Position numbers and translations under genes: made by a program. Below are positions 43,163 through 54,517 of a DNA stretch of 64,000 nt, piece after piece; the stretch's first letter is position 1; the number at the start of each line of letters is the position of its first letter. The notes under the pieces were generated by a model. That model had not been told where the DNA came from, ran no database searches, and saw nothing but the letters and a program-made list of their open reading frames with translations. The DNA is from Profftia tarda. GTDB taxonomy: Bacteria > Pseudomonadota > Gammaproteobacteria > Enterobacterales > Enterobacteriaceae. Location of the stretch: contig NZ_LR890047.1 in the NCBI RefSeq assembly GCF_904848675.1, positions 1,116,001 through 1,180,000 of the forward strand, written 5' to 3'.

Positions 43163-44212
43163 ATGCGTGTTTCTGATTTTTTATTCGAACTCCCACAGAA
43201 TCTCATTGCTCAATATCCAAAGAAAAATCGCAGCTCGTGCCGTTTATTATCTATGGATGGCGTAACCGGAGAATTAGAGCATGGAATATTTACCGATATT
43301 TTAGATAAAATAAAATCGGGCGATCTGCTTATCTTGAACAATACTCGCGTAATTCCTGCGCGTTTATTTGGGCACAAAGCCAGTGGTGGCAAGATTGAAG
43401 TATTAATAGAACGCCTTTTAGATCAGACTAGGGTATTAGCTCATGTGCGCGCATCTCAACCACCTAAGCCAGGATCTAAAATTATTCTAAGGGATCAACG
43501 AGATGAAATTAGCGCAATCATGGTTGCACGCCATAATACACTATTCGAACTTAAATTTGAAGATGATCGTGATGTTCTTACTATTCTGAAATCTGCTGGT
43601 CATATTCCTTTACCGCCTTATATAAACCGTCCTGATGAAAACATAGATCGTGAACTTTATCAAACAGTATATAGCACACGACCTGGTGCGATTGCTGCTC
43701 CTACCGCAGGTTTACACTTTGATAAATCGCTCATACAAAAACTGCGAGCTAAAGGGGTAAAAATAGTGTTTCTAACGCTACATATTGGCGCTGGCACTTT
43801 CCAGCCAGTACGTACAGAAATCATTGAAAAGCATGCTATGCAATCTGAGTATGTGGAGGTTCCGCAAGAAGTGGTAGAGGCTGTGTTAGCCTGTAAAGAG
43901 AGAGGGAATAGAATTGTAGCAGTTGGTAGCACATCTGTACGCTCTCTTGAGAGTGCTGCTTCAGCAGTAAACAATCAATTTATTGCACCTTTTTTAAATG
44001 AGACTAAACTGTTTATTCATCCCGGATATCAATATAAAGTGATAGATGCTATGATAACTAATTTTCATTTGCCTGGATCAACTCTAATCATGCTAGTTGC
44101 CGCATTCGCAGGATATAAAAATACCATGCGTGCGTACAAATCAGCTGTGGAGAAAGCATACAATTTCTTTAGTTACGGGGATGCTATGTTTATAACTCGT
44201 CGTAGGAGATAA
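43163..44212 (+). CDS. queA: S-adenosylmethionine:tRNA ribosyltransferase-isomerase
   Basis: 349 residues from the ATG at 43163 (E. coli 356, slightly longer at the C-terminus). Conserved blocks include MRVSDFLFELP, RSSCRLL, NNTRVIPARLFG, KASGGKIEVL, APTAGLHF, LHIGAGTFQPVR and TNFHLPGSTL. It transfers the ribosyl moiety of SAM to preQ1 in the wobble position of tRNA, giving epoxyqueuosine. An in-frame ATG at 43139 exists but has its GGCAGG directly abutting it; the family start is MRVSDF. tgt, which inserts preQ1 and follows queA in E. coli, is absent from this locus. Confidence 0.96.
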   Translation: MRVSDFLFELPQNLIAQYPKKNRSSCRLLSMDGVTGELEHGIFTDILDKIKSGDLLILNNTRVIPARLFGHKASGGKIEVLIERLLDQTRVLAHVRASQPPKPGSKIILRDQRDEISAIMVARHNTLFELKFEDDRDVLTILKSAGHIPLPPYINRPDENIDRELYQTVYSTRPGAIAAPTAGLHFDKSLIQKLRAKGVKIVFLTLHIGAGTFQPVRTEIIEKHAMQSEYVEVPQEVVEAVLACKERGNRIVAVGSTSVRSLESAASAVNNQFIAPFLNETKLFIHPGYQYKVIDAMITNFHLPGSTLIMLVAAFAGYKNTMRAYKSAVEKAYNFFSYGDAMFITRRRR

Positions 44213-44660
44213 GAAAAAGGTAAGTCTATTATAAATAGAAAAATATACCATGCAATAGCATAGAATATATCAGTAAATTACAATCATAATCATCTTTTAA
44301 GATCCCACAAAGAATCTACGGAAGTTATAATCTGTCTCCCAATAAACTTGAATAAATTTCAAACAACAAGCCATATTGTATGTATTAAGATTAATCTTAT
44401 CTACCACATGCTTGAATAAATACTTCATGAGTATAATATATTTCACAGTAATATGAAAACCTGAAAAGCATCTGTGAAAGGCTGCAAAATTTTAGGATCA
44501 AAATAAATCTCATCAACATAATAATTTTCGGGTTATGAAATAAGAATATATTCTATAAAAATAACCTAAATTTTATACTTCTGATGTAATAAAAAAAAGA
44601 AGTGCAATAAACTAAAGAATAATAAATGGCTAATCTCTTCTTAAGAGAATCCGGGATAAA
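44213..44660. other. Noncoding stretch between queA and murI
   Basis: About 450 bases, too short for the tgt, yajC, secD and secF genes that follow queA in relatives; no fragment of them is visible. Confidence 0.6.
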
Positions 44661-45527
44661 ATGATGACTAATAAACTGCAGAGATATGAGATTATTCTAC
44701 CTACTACAACCAGATGCTCTAATATAGGAAATATTTTCAAACCTACAGCTCTTATATTGGATTCTGGCGTTGGTGGTTTATCTGTACATAAGGAGATACG
44801 AAATTCTCTGCCAAATATTCGTTATATATATGTATTTGATAATGCAGGTTTTCCTTACGGGGGAAAAAACAAATCTTTTATTATCGAACGAGTTTTAAAA
44901 ATTGTTTATGCAGTGCAGAAAAAGCATATTTTATCTATTATTATTATCGCCTGCAATACTGCTAGCATAATGACGCTACCATATTTACGTGAATCTTTTG
45001 ATATTCCAATTGTTGGAGTAGTGCCAGCCATCAAATCTGCAGCACAGATAACGCACAATGGTATTATAGGACTTTTAGCAACCCAATTAACAATAAGATA
45101 TTCATATACTCATAATCTTATTGCCCGCTTTGCAGCTCAATGCAACATAAAAATGCTAGGCTCTTCTGAGCTAGTATTTTTAGCCGAGCATAAACTACAA
45201 GGTGAAGAAGTTAATAATAATATAATAAAGAAAATTATACAACCATGGCTATCAAGATCTAAGCCGCCAGATACGGTTGTGCTGGGATGCACACATTTTT
45301 CTTTGTTAAGAAAAGAAATTGCGGCAGTATTACCTGAGGGTATTAATTTGATTGATTCATGTTCTGCTATAGCACATCGCGTTTCTTGTATTCTTGGCAA
45401 CCAAGAAAATTATATCAATATAGAAAATAATATAGCGTATGTAACTCAAAATAATAGCTACACTCAAAATCTTTTACCTGTATTGAAGTTTCTAGGTTTC
45501 TCTAGAATGATAGAATTACGTCTTTAA
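44661..45527 (+). CDS. murI: Glutamate racemase
   Basis: 288 residues (E. coli 285). DSGVGGLSV carries D34-S35, and the two catalytic cysteines are C98 (ACNTAS) and C210 (VLGCTHFSLL); VGVVPAIK and GLLATQLT are also present. It racemises L-glutamate to D-glutamate for the murein stem peptide in the cytoplasm. Two adjacent ATGs (44661, 44664) are possible starts. In E. coli the segment after FPYG reads EK; here it is GK, a variation at a position that varies across the family. Presence of murI means the cell probably still makes peptidoglycan. Confidence 0.95.
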   Translation: MMTNKLQRYEIILPTTTRCSNIGNIFKPTALILDSGVGGLSVHKEIRNSLPNIRYIYVFDNAGFPYGGKNKSFIIERVLKIVYAVQKKHILSIIIIACNTASIMTLPYLRESFDIPIVGVVPAIKSAAQITHNGIIGLLATQLTIRYSYTHNLIARFAAQCNIKMLGSSELVFLAEHKLQGEEVNNNIIKKIIQPWLSRSKPPDTVVLGCTHFSLLRKEIAAVLPEGINLIDSCSAIAHRVSCILGNQENYINIENNIAYVTQNNSYTQNLLPVLKFLGFSRMIELRL

Positions 45528-45943
45528 TTTTTGATTCTTTATTTAAAAATAATTCTTATGCTCCCTCGTTAACATGTAGCTTTCTGCATAGAAAGTTTAT
45601 TAATTAATAAAATGCATGGTCAAAAAATTTTTAAAATTACTATGAACTATTATGGTTTACGACATTATTTTAATAATATTTAAATATTTGCGTACACATA
45701 ACAAATACTTTATAGTTATTGAAAGAGCTGTTCAGTCAATGATAAGACCAAAATAATTAAATAACTTACTGATAAATAATAGTTATTTAGCTGATCTTTT
45801 GTGCATATAGCATACTATTTTTACATAATATATGCTTTACTTTAATTTTCTATTTGCATACAGCGGAGAATTACATAATATATTATCAATTATATAACTT
45901 GACTCTTATAATAAAACTATCAGACGAGACTTAAAAGCGGAAA
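45528..45943. other. Noncoding stretch downstream of iscU
   Basis: About 415 bases between convergent murI and iscU. The iscA, hscB, hscA and fdx genes that follow iscU in relatives are absent; no remnant seen. Confidence 0.6.
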
Positions 45944-46330
45944 TCACTTAACGGAACACTTAGTCTTGTAATCAGCAATGGCTGCTTTAATAGCCGCTTC
46001 AGCTAAAATTGAGCAATGCAACTTAACTGGCGGCAGAGCAAGTTCTTCGGCAATATCAGAATTTTTAATATCTTGAGCTTGATCCAAATATTTTCCTTTC
46101 ACCCATTCGGTAATCAATGAACTAGATGCTATTGCTGAACCACAGCCATAGGTCTTAAAGCGAGCATCTTCAATTATACCTTGATTATTGACTTTAATCT
46201 GCAACTTCATAACATCACCACAAGCAGGTGCGCCAACCATACCACTACCGATAGTTTGATCTTCATTCTCAAAAGATCCCACGTTACGCGGATTCTCATA
46301 ATGATCAATTACTTTATCACTGTAAGCCAT
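45944..46330 (-). CDS. iscU: Iron-sulfur cluster scaffold protein IscU
   Basis: 128 residues, equal to E. coli. All cluster ligands are present: C37 and D39 (GAPACGDV), C63 (YGCGSAIA), H105 and C106 (KLHCS). The HscA chaperone recognition motif LPPVK is kept at 99-103, although hscA is not in the neighbourhood. IscU assembles [2Fe-2S] clusters with sulfur from IscS. AAGGGG precedes the ATG. It lies 31 bases downstream of iscS, clearly the same operon. Confidence 0.98.
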   Translation of the reverse strand: MAYSDKVIDHYENPRNVGSFENEDQTIGSGMVGAPACGDVMKLQIKVNNQGIIEDARFKTYGCGSAIASSSLITEWVKGKYLDQAQDIKNSDIAEELALPPVKLHCSILAEAAIKAAIADYKTKCSVK

Positions 46331-46361
46331 AATATTACCCCTTTAAATTTTAATACTGATC

Positions 46362-47576
46362 TTAATGCGACGTCCAATCTATGCTTTGAATATCCACTCC
46401 TTTTTTGAACATTTCCCACAGTGGAGATAAATCACGTAAACGTCTAATAGATTTGCGAACAAGAGCTATTACATAATCAATCTCTTCTTCAGTGGTAAAA
46501 CGACCCAATGAGAAACGAATAGAACTATGAGCTAACTCGTCGTTTATTCCTAAAGCACGCAATACATATGACGGCTCTAAACTAGCAGAAGTACAAGCTG
46601 AACCAGAAGATATAGCTAGATCTTTTAATGCCATAATCAATGATTCCCCTTCAACATAATTAAAGCTTACATTCAGGATATGAGGAACATTGTGCTCTAA
46701 AGCGCCGTTCAAATAAACTTCTTCTATTGTATTCAATCCATCCCATAGACGATTACGGAGAAGACGCAAGCGAGACATTTCGGTAGACATTGTTCTCTTA
46801 GCGATATAACAAGCTTCGCCCATCCCAACTATCTGATGAACTGGCAAAGTACCAGAACGCATGCCGCGTTCATGCCCACCACCATGAATTTGGGCTTCTA
46901 TACGAACACGTGGTTTACGACGCACATATAACGCACCAATGCCTTTTGGGCCATATATCTTATGGCCAGAGAAAGACATTAAGTCGATTTTTACTTTACT
47001 CAAGTCTATTGGTAGTTTTCCTACGCTTTGAGTAGCATCTACGTGGAAAATAATATTTCGGCTATGGCATATTGTACCAATTGCTTCTGTGTCCTGAATA
47101 ACTCCTATCTCGTTATTTACATGCATTATAGAGACTATGATGGTGTCTTCACGAATTGCTGCCTCTAGTTCTTTGAGATTAATAATACCATTACGCTGCG
47201 GTGTTAGATACTTAACTTGAAAACCTTCTCGTTCTAAATGACGGCAGGTATCTAAAACAGCTTTGTGTTCAGTTGTACTTGTAATGATGTGTTTGCCTTT
47301 ATGATGATGGAAATGGGCAACACCTTTGATAGCTAAGTTATTAGATTCAGTTGCACCAGAAGTGAATATGATATCACGTGGATCGGCACAGATTAGATCA
47401 GCAATATTATTACGTGCGATATCTACTGCCTCTTCCGCACGCCACCCGAAAAGATGAGACCTTGAAGCTGGGTTACCAAAAGTGCCATCTAAAGTTAAGA
47501 ATTGCATCATCTTTTCGGCTACCCGAGGATCTACTGGAGTAGTTGCAGAATAGTCTAGATAGATAGGTAATTTCAT
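46362..47576 (-). CDS. iscS: Cysteine desulfurase IscS
   Basis: 404 residues, equal to E. coli. The PLP lysine is in SFSGHKIYGPKG, the PLP-stacking histidine in STTEHKAVLD, and the mobile catalytic cysteine in SSGSACTSASLEPS. It takes sulfur from cysteine and passes it to IscU for Fe-S clusters and to TusA/ThiI for tRNA thiolation. It is the first gene of a two-gene iscS-iscU unit; the regulator iscR that normally precedes it is missing, so IscR-type feedback is probably lost. It connects to tusE and the tRNA-Glu(UUC) in this window through the 2-thiouridine pathway. Confidence 0.98.
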   Translation of the reverse strand: MKLPIYLDYSATTPVDPRVAEKMMQFLTLDGTFGNPASRSHLFGWRAEEAVDIARNNIADLICADPRDIIFTSGATESNNLAIKGVAHFHHHKGKHIITSTTEHKAVLDTCRHLEREGFQVKYLTPQRNGIINLKELEAAIREDTIIVSIMHVNNEIGVIQDTEAIGTICHSRNIIFHVDATQSVGKLPIDLSKVKIDLMSFSGHKIYGPKGIGALYVRRKPRVRIEAQIHGGGHERGMRSGTLPVHQIVGMGEACYIAKRTMSTEMSRLRLLRNRLWDGLNTIEEVYLNGALEHNVPHILNVSFNYVEGESLIMALKDLAISSGSACTSASLEPSYVLRALGINDELAHSSIRFSLGRFTTEEEIDYVIALVRKSIRRLRDLSPLWEMFKKGVDIQSIDWTSH

Positions 47577-48682
47577 TATCGTGCCCTGTAAATTACTTCT
47601 TAACTTATGAATTTTACAAAATATTTTTAATAAGTATATCGGCTATATTTCACGAAGTTACTTATATAGACAGAACTATATGAAATAATAAATTTTAGTG
47701 CTAGCAGGGTTTATACATATCTCATTTCTAACATTCTGCAATATCTCAGCATCATGGAGTATTAAGTAAGTCAATTATAGAGATATTAATTTTAAAGCAT
47801 GCCAATAACACAACTAAATTCCTTCATAGAATCTGGTGAATAGCATTTAGTAACAGTCTTATGCTATTCCTTACACCTAAATAGTATATAAGTAGATTCA
47901 TCTAAACCATTGATTATGGTAAATAGCTTTACATATGCTGGATCTACCTGATGACTAAACAGTTATGATCTAACACCTAATCCAGACACTAGTAACTGTC
48001 TTAGAAGAAGAATAAAATTCTTATAAATAAGATCTAAGTATACTAACTGGTAGAAATACCGACTAGAAGAACTAACCCTGCTTAAATTATGAAAGATTAA
48101 AATTAATTATTTTTATAAGATCAGACAATTCAGATATTAGTCTGATGGAAAACATTAATCTGTAATAAAAATAAAAATACTAATAAATCTTAGCAGCTCT
48201 AATCTTCACATGCCTTGGTACAATAGTCAACTATTTAACTGCATATATCTTAACAATAACAAGAAAATAAATAAAGAAATGATGCAAGTAAACAAAACAC
48301 TGATTCAAGTCTTTTCTTTTAAAAAAGAGAGATGCATAAGTATTATGGATAAAAGAGTTTTTCTATAAAATACTGTCTCAATTAAATAAAGAAAGGTACT
48401 AAAATTATCATACATTATGATGATAGAACTAATTTAAATATTGCACCATAATTTTTTAAATATGTTTTAGATCATGTATATTATATTTGCATTCAAGAAT
48501 GCAAGGGTAATAATAAACAATATTCAAATGGTGCTAACTACCTCTTTTACAGTATGGATAACTGCTTAACATGTTATTATGATAGAGAATAATTTTAAAA
48601 TTTGTTTAAAAAAGATAATAAAATAGCATTGAATCATATCCAACAGCGGATATGATAAAGAAAGATTCTCATAAAAAAGAAA
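47577..48682. other. Noncoding stretch between rsmC and iscS
   Basis: A+T-rich DNA; iscR and trmJ, the usual upstream neighbours of iscS, are absent. No remnant recognised. Confidence 0.5.
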
Positions 48683-49720
48683 TTAATTCTTAAAAGTTAT
48701 AGCGGTACGTTTTAAACAAGCCAAATATACTTTGAAGCGCTCTGTTTGAGCTAATACTTCATAAGCCCCAAATACCTTATTAAGGATTCTTGGGTAAGGC
48801 AAAAAAGCATTAGCTACAATACAGAGTTTGCCATTATTTTTAAGATGTTGAGGTGCTCCGTGAATTAACTCTTCAGAAACTGTTAAACTTATTTGCATAC
48901 CATCATGAAATGGTGGGTTAGAAACAATTATATCAAAATATCCGGTAATGTTAGAATATACATCGCTCGCAATCACTTCGCCTCTAATATTGTTAGCAGA
49001 GAGAGTCGCATGGCTTGATTCTAATGAAGCTGCACTTACATCTGTAAGTGTGGGCTGAATTTTTGGAAAAGATCTTGCTATTACTGTAGACAAAACACCT
49101 GAACCACAACCAATGTCCAAAACTTTTTCTTCCTTATCTAACTTTAAGGAGGAGAGTAGAAGACTGCTACCAGCATCTAATCCGTCGCAACCAAAAACCC
49201 CTGGCAATGTTGCAATAGTAAGATCTTTTATATGATATGTACCCCACCAATCTCTAATACTGAAATGAGATCTCTTTTCCAAAAGACCATAATATAGACT
49301 ACAACGAGATGCGCTATCTATTTTTTGTAAACTCCCAAAATCTCTGATCATACTGACAGAGCTTCTAACACCGGCGCGATTAGCACCAACTATAAAAATC
49401 TTAGTGCCAATAGGCAATATAGATAACAAATTTTGTAAATTAAACATTGCTTCCTTCTGATTTTTAGGCCAGTAATAAATCAGAGCATCGCATACTGCAG
49501 CCATTTTAGCATCTGCAGTCAGACCAAAATGGCATCTTTTACCCATAATACTGCTGAGTTGCTGCCAATAGTGGTATTTGTTGGTATGAACTATAACATC
49601 TGCCGCTTCCAATCGTGCTGGCAAAGTATCTTCTAAATCACCAGAAAAAAGTACTAAGCATAATTTTAATTTCTCACTATGACGCATAATTACTTTGCTT
49701 GCAGGAGTAAAAAATGACAT
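48683..49720 (-). CDS. rsmC: 16S rRNA m2G1207 methyltransferase
   Basis: 345 residues (E. coli 343). Two methyltransferase-like domains: an inactive N-terminal one (about 1-160, with LIYYWPKNQKEA) and a C-terminal active one with the SAM motif LDIGCGSGVLS and the catalytic motif SNPPFHDGM. It methylates G1207 of 16S rRNA in the assembled 30S subunit. Identity in the C-terminal half is high. Retaining a dispensable rRNA methylase while discarding many pathways is notable but has parallels in other endosymbionts. The gene stands alone; its holD/rimI neighbours are absent. Confidence 0.96.
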   Translation of the reverse strand: MSFFTPASKVIMRHSEKLKLCLVLFSGDLEDTLPARLEAADVIVHTNKYHYWQQLSSIMGKRCHFGLTADAKMAAVCDALIYYWPKNQKEAMFNLQNLLSILPIGTKIFIVGANRAGVRSSVSMIRDFGSLQKIDSASRCSLYYGLLEKRSHFSIRDWWGTYHIKDLTIATLPGVFGCDGLDAGSSLLLSSLKLDKEEKVLDIGCGSGVLSTVIARSFPKIQPTLTDVSAASLESSHATLSANNIRGEVIASDVYSNITGYFDIIVSNPPFHDGMQISLTVSEELIHGAPQHLKNNGKLCIVANAFLPYPRILNKVFGAYEVLAQTERFKVYLACLKRTAITFKN

Positions 49721-52386
49721 TTCACCATTTCCTAGCAGGGATATTGATCATGATGTATGAGTAGGTATGAAATATAAATTAAAATATTAAAACTATTTTA
49801 TAGAATAAGTTGTATATTAAAATTAATCTCTATAAGAGATTTTTTCAAATTGATTATATACAGAAATAATTTTTTATTAATTACTAAAAGTATTTAGTAT
49901 TCATTTAATACGAGATTATATATGCTAATCAAGCTTAGTATTATACATTTTCTTTAGATAAGAATTTTTATCAAAGAATATGTGAGCTGACAGAATATTA
50001 AGCAAGGAATAAGGAAGACAGTACATTGATAATGTGTATCAGTATTAGCTTAGAGCAGCACAAATATTTTACATATATTAAAAAAATTTAATAAAATACA
50101 TTATTTATTGTATTTGTATACTAATGTAAATCATTCTTGATAGATACTTTATCTAATCAAGTTAATCTCTTCTATATAAGTCTTTTTAAAAAACTGATAG
50201 ATCATCCTATATTATACTTAGGGCATATATAAAATTTATATTTTAAACAGACCTTAAGTAAGTTATATCTCCTAAATAATTAAAAAATCAAATTTAGCAC
50301 TATAATGTTAGATCTCTTGTTCTTCTATTTAACAATAAAAGGGGTGTTAACAATCAGAACATCTCAGAAAGATAGTGCTCTATATATATGAAAAACGCAT
50401 AAAGGGGTCACTATTTGATTTATATCATTTAATAACAGACAGAGTCAGAAGGCAGTAAGTAAAAATACCCAGAGCAGCCATAAAGCAATTCAACATAGTT
50501 AAATATCGCATCAAGTAGGCAGCGATCAAGGATCTTTTTAAGCCTTATGAATGAGGTTATTTATTATAGAAGGGACAATAATATAGTATTTATTTTTCTA
50601 ATAGATTGAGCTTCAGATAATAATAAGAGCAATGCTTATTGCAAGCTCTACTAAAATAGTATTTATCCCATACATCTTGTCTATAATCTATTTTTAAGAA
50701 ATATCTGTAATCCATGAGGGAGTGTGCTGATTACTGAAATTATAAATTACTTAATTAATATCTACAAAAATCATCTTGTAGTTTGAATCAATCGTGATTC
50801 TCTACGAGAAATATTATAACAAAAGTGGATTCTACTATTTATACCTGTGCTTCTTATTAAGCATTAAAATGCTTTAACAGCTATACTCATTATTGAATAT
50901 ATTCAAGTTTAAAACCGTTTATAAAAATAAAATTTGGTCACGTATGAAGAGACTTTCTCAAGTTAATGTAAAATGTTATAAGATTTGTCTAGATCTCTAA
51001 AAGAGAATTTTATTAGAATATGCGCATATATTTTATATTAAAATCTAATATTAGCTAGGTACTATAATTTCTTAGAACGGTTTACATAAAACTTCAATCA
51101 AATCTCTAACTGTAATTATACGTAAATTTAAACTATTTAGGGGGATATCTAACAATTTTTATGGTTTAATTAATATAAACTAATGCAGAATTATTAATAC
51201 ATCTCTTGTTATATGAATTACCGTAACTGCACGCTACTAAATGACATAATATTCATCTCTTATAATTCTCTCAGCAATTCTTCTAATTTTAGTGCATATC
51301 TATAGTAATTATATAATGTCATTTGAAAAGAAATCTAGATTTTTGTAAGAAAATTTTCGATGATATGATCAATAATTCAATTAAACATTGATTATATAGA
51401 TATAAGATTATTGTTAATATTATCTTAAGAATCAGATAAGACCATGCAATGTTTATCATAAGAGAAGATATGTTTAACAAATAGTAATTAGTGATCATAT
51501 CCATTATTTAGATTCGTTGATTTGATGAGATTAGCACTCTTCTAGGATGAGATTCTCTCTACTTACAGACGAGAAAATAGTAAAAGAGAGATAGTATTAC
51601 TTTATCCACATTAAGCTCTTATTACAAATATACAAACCATAACACACATATGCTGTGATAGAACCATTCCTAGCAGATTTTCAAGTATGCAATACCGATA
51701 AAAGAATAACTTCTGGGTTAATTTTTCGGATACATTTTGCAACTAATATTATTATGTTTAACAGGATGCAATTTCCTTGCCTGTATTAGTTTAAATTATA
51801 GGAATATAGTGCGTATCAAGATCATATAACACAGTTAATTTAGACTAATAAAGTTGATGATATATGCGTATGATAGATCTTACTAAAGCAATCCTTGTAT
51901 AAACGATATGTTAATTTAAAAAGTGTACTAAGCAACTAATAAAATAAACAACAAAAATAGTTTTATCTTATTTTGCAATGATAAGGGGTGGAGTCTATAA
52001 ACTATTTTAAATTAAGTAAGCAATATTATTTGTCTTTCACTCAGATTAAATGCACCAGAATATTCTTCCTAGAAGATAAAGCTATATAAGTACATCACAA
52101 AGCAAGAACTTATTCTAAGTTTTCTTGATCTATTTTTTGTTATATTTAGATGATGCTAAAATATTTTATTTCTTTTCCATGAAGAATCTGTACTCTATGT
52201 GATTTTGTAATTATAAAAATGAAAAGATTAATACATGATAATAACTTACCGCAAACTTTGTGATAAGAAATCTGAAAGATTTTACTTCCATCAAAATTAG
52301 CCACTGATCTTCTTGCAAGAGAATTAATAAATTGTGTATTTTATCATCGATATTTTTATTAAAAATATCTTTGACAACACTTAGTA

Positions 52387-52462
52387 TGGCGTCCCCAAGG
52401 GGATTTGAACCCCTGTTACTGCCGTGAAAGGGCAGTGTCCTAGGCCTCTAGACGATGGGGAC
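52387..52462 (-). tRNA. gltT: tRNA-Glu (anticodon UUC)
   Basis: 76 bases on the minus strand including encoded CCA. The acceptor GTCCCCA pairs with TGGGGAC, the anticodon loop CTTTCAC gives anticodon TTC, and the T-arm contains GTTCAAATC. It closely matches E. coli tRNA-Glu. Its wobble U is a substrate of the mnm5s2U pathway, which needs IscS and TusE, both encoded in this window. The tRNA lies alone; in E. coli it is often inside rRNA operons, and an rRNA operon follows hemG, which is the next gene to the right here. Confidence 0.97.
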
Positions 52463-53760
52463 ATAATGTATATAAAATATGTTTTTCTTTTTATCAGTTA
52501 GGATCTCAGCAATTTATCTAAATCATCTTTATGAAAAGATTTAGATTAAGCAATACATCTACTATGGATCTATATTTCGCATTTTTATTGCATTGACCAC
52601 TATTAATAATAGTATCTTAGTGCAATCAATATCTATAGTGTTTTTTGCATAGTGCAGCACTCAAATTTCAATGTATAATTGATGCATTCCTAAGAATCTG
52701 TATTCTTTTGTAGCATAGATGCATTTTTGATTAAATATATAATATGAGCAGCAATAATCTTTAAGCACTACATGAATGACTTATTATTTTTATATCTAAG
52801 ACAGCATAAAATATATTGAACATTTTTCTATTTTTATCTTTCAGTTAATATATTATGTTACTTAAACAAGATAACATGCTTTAACTTGTATATATTTATA
52901 ATAATTGATATCATTTTTACAACTAAAAATATTTATGAAAAATTAAGACATTTATCTCCACAAAACATTAAGTAAAGATGTTAAAATTGTCTGGAGTGAT
53001 GCTATTGCATTAACTAATTTATCTCTTTCCAAGCATTAGACAAAAGCACCACGCATAGATACTCATAAAAAATTCCTTAAAATATTATATATATTAGAGT
53101 GGATTCCACTAAAATTGTTGAGTTCTGAATATATTTTACTTAGCTTTTTAAGCTTATTTTTAGAATAAATACACTTATATAATATGCTTGATATCTGTAT
53201 ATATGCTTTGAGCATTATCTTTCTACATATTCTTATTTGCTATATCAAAAATATTATTTGATTATGTTCTCTTATAATATATATACCTTACTAATTTTAA
53301 TACAATTTATTTTATAAGATTAAATGTTTTTAAGCTACTTAAAATATTATCATTACTTAGAGCAGTAATGATTTAAAAAATAAGTATTACAGAAACACTT
53401 TGTACAATCTATAATTGTAACATATGACGTATTATATATCAGTACTTATTGGTATATTTTAAATTTTAACACATTATAGTGTACGAACTATCCGCACAGA
53501 GGACAAGCATCTCAAGATGCGATAAGGATTGTTATCCTGTGTTATAATTTAGTAAATAGTTGATTTCTATTAAACAAAAAGACATTTCAAAACTAAGCTT
53601 ATTTTATTTATATTGTAGCACGCTAAAAATAATTATTTATTATTGTCCATGACTCATTACTAAACTCTTTTTTATCTAGATTATATCATCCGATCATTTT
53701 ATAATAAAGAGTAAAATATTATTTATTATAAATTATTAAAGAGCATTCAGTTAGATAAAA

Positions 53761-53886
53761 TTACGCAAGTAATTGGGCAAACATGATACCCCTTTCTGAC
53801 CTAGGGTCAAGTGTTTTAATTTCATAATCTTGCAAATTAAGTTTATTTTTGGCTAGATAAGATATAGTGGTTTTAATATCTATTAA
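53761..53886 (-). pseudogene. Probable C-terminal fragment of an unidentified gene
   Basis: A 41-codon open frame bounded upstream by stops (no start codon used) and ending in TAA at 53761-53763. It reads LIDIKTTISYLAKNKLNLQD, then YEIKTLDPRSERGIMF and AQLLA. The composition (Arg, Gly, Pro, Gln, varied residues) is much more protein-like than surrounding translated DNA, and G+C is locally higher. I cannot name the family. It lies about 630 bases past hemG on the same strand. A chance frame cannot be excluded. Confidence 0.35.
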
Positions 53887-54517
53887 TCATTAATTAATGA
53901 TAAAAGCTCTAAGCAATTAATAATTACTTGAATTTTATAGCAATATAACTGCATAGTAAATCGAGATACCTAAGATGTTTATAAATTTATGCGAGTGATT
54001 CGCGGAAATTTTGTTTATGTACAAGGCAGATCTAAGCAAGCAATAGATAAATTCAATTGTGATATCAATAAAAGCCAATTTATTTAAAATAAAGCATAGC
54101 ATAAATATGCTATACGAATTAAAATTCGTAAGGATAAGTTATCCATAATAATCAGATATTAACATTAGTAGAACATCGTCTCTCTAATAATATTAAGAAT
54201 TCACTAAAGGGTTTATCATGCTTTGCATAATTTAGCAGAGATCAATAAAGGTAAGACTGTTGTAAGAATTTAAATATAAATTTTATAATATTATGATAAA
54301 TAGTAAAATTATACTTAAACTCCGGCATGTTAATAGATGATATACTTTAGTATTACTATACTAGTGCACTAGAAATACTTAGACATATATAATAATATTG
54401 ATTAAAATTGGTTATGCGAGAATATAAAAAAATTATATTAAACATTTGATACATCTAGTAAGAAAGCAGTGACTGAAGAGATCAATTATAAAAACAAGAT
54501 TTATCTTATGGCAACAA

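Larger units (their letters stand above)
49721..54517. other. Longest noncoding stretch (4.8 kb) with tRNA-Glu
   Basis: Contains tRNA-Glu (52387-52462) and a probable C-terminal gene fragment (53761-53886, minus). Elsewhere only A+T-rich DNA with short frames. In E. coli an rRNA operon follows hemG; no rRNA sequence is recognisable here. Confidence 0.5.

Noticed and set aside
53989..54087. 32-codon plus-strand frame starting MRVIRGNFVYVQ
   Set aside because: No ribosome site and no family recognised; could be chance. Not strong enough to list.
54208..54273. Plus-strand frame of 21 codons ending KGKTVVRI, resembling the tail of an oxidoreductase
   Set aside because: Too short, and the similarity is only a general impression; no supporting upstream sequence.
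52387..54517. Expected rRNA operon after hemG, as in E. coli
   Set aside because: tRNA-Glu is present but no 16S, 23S or 5S sequence is recognisable.
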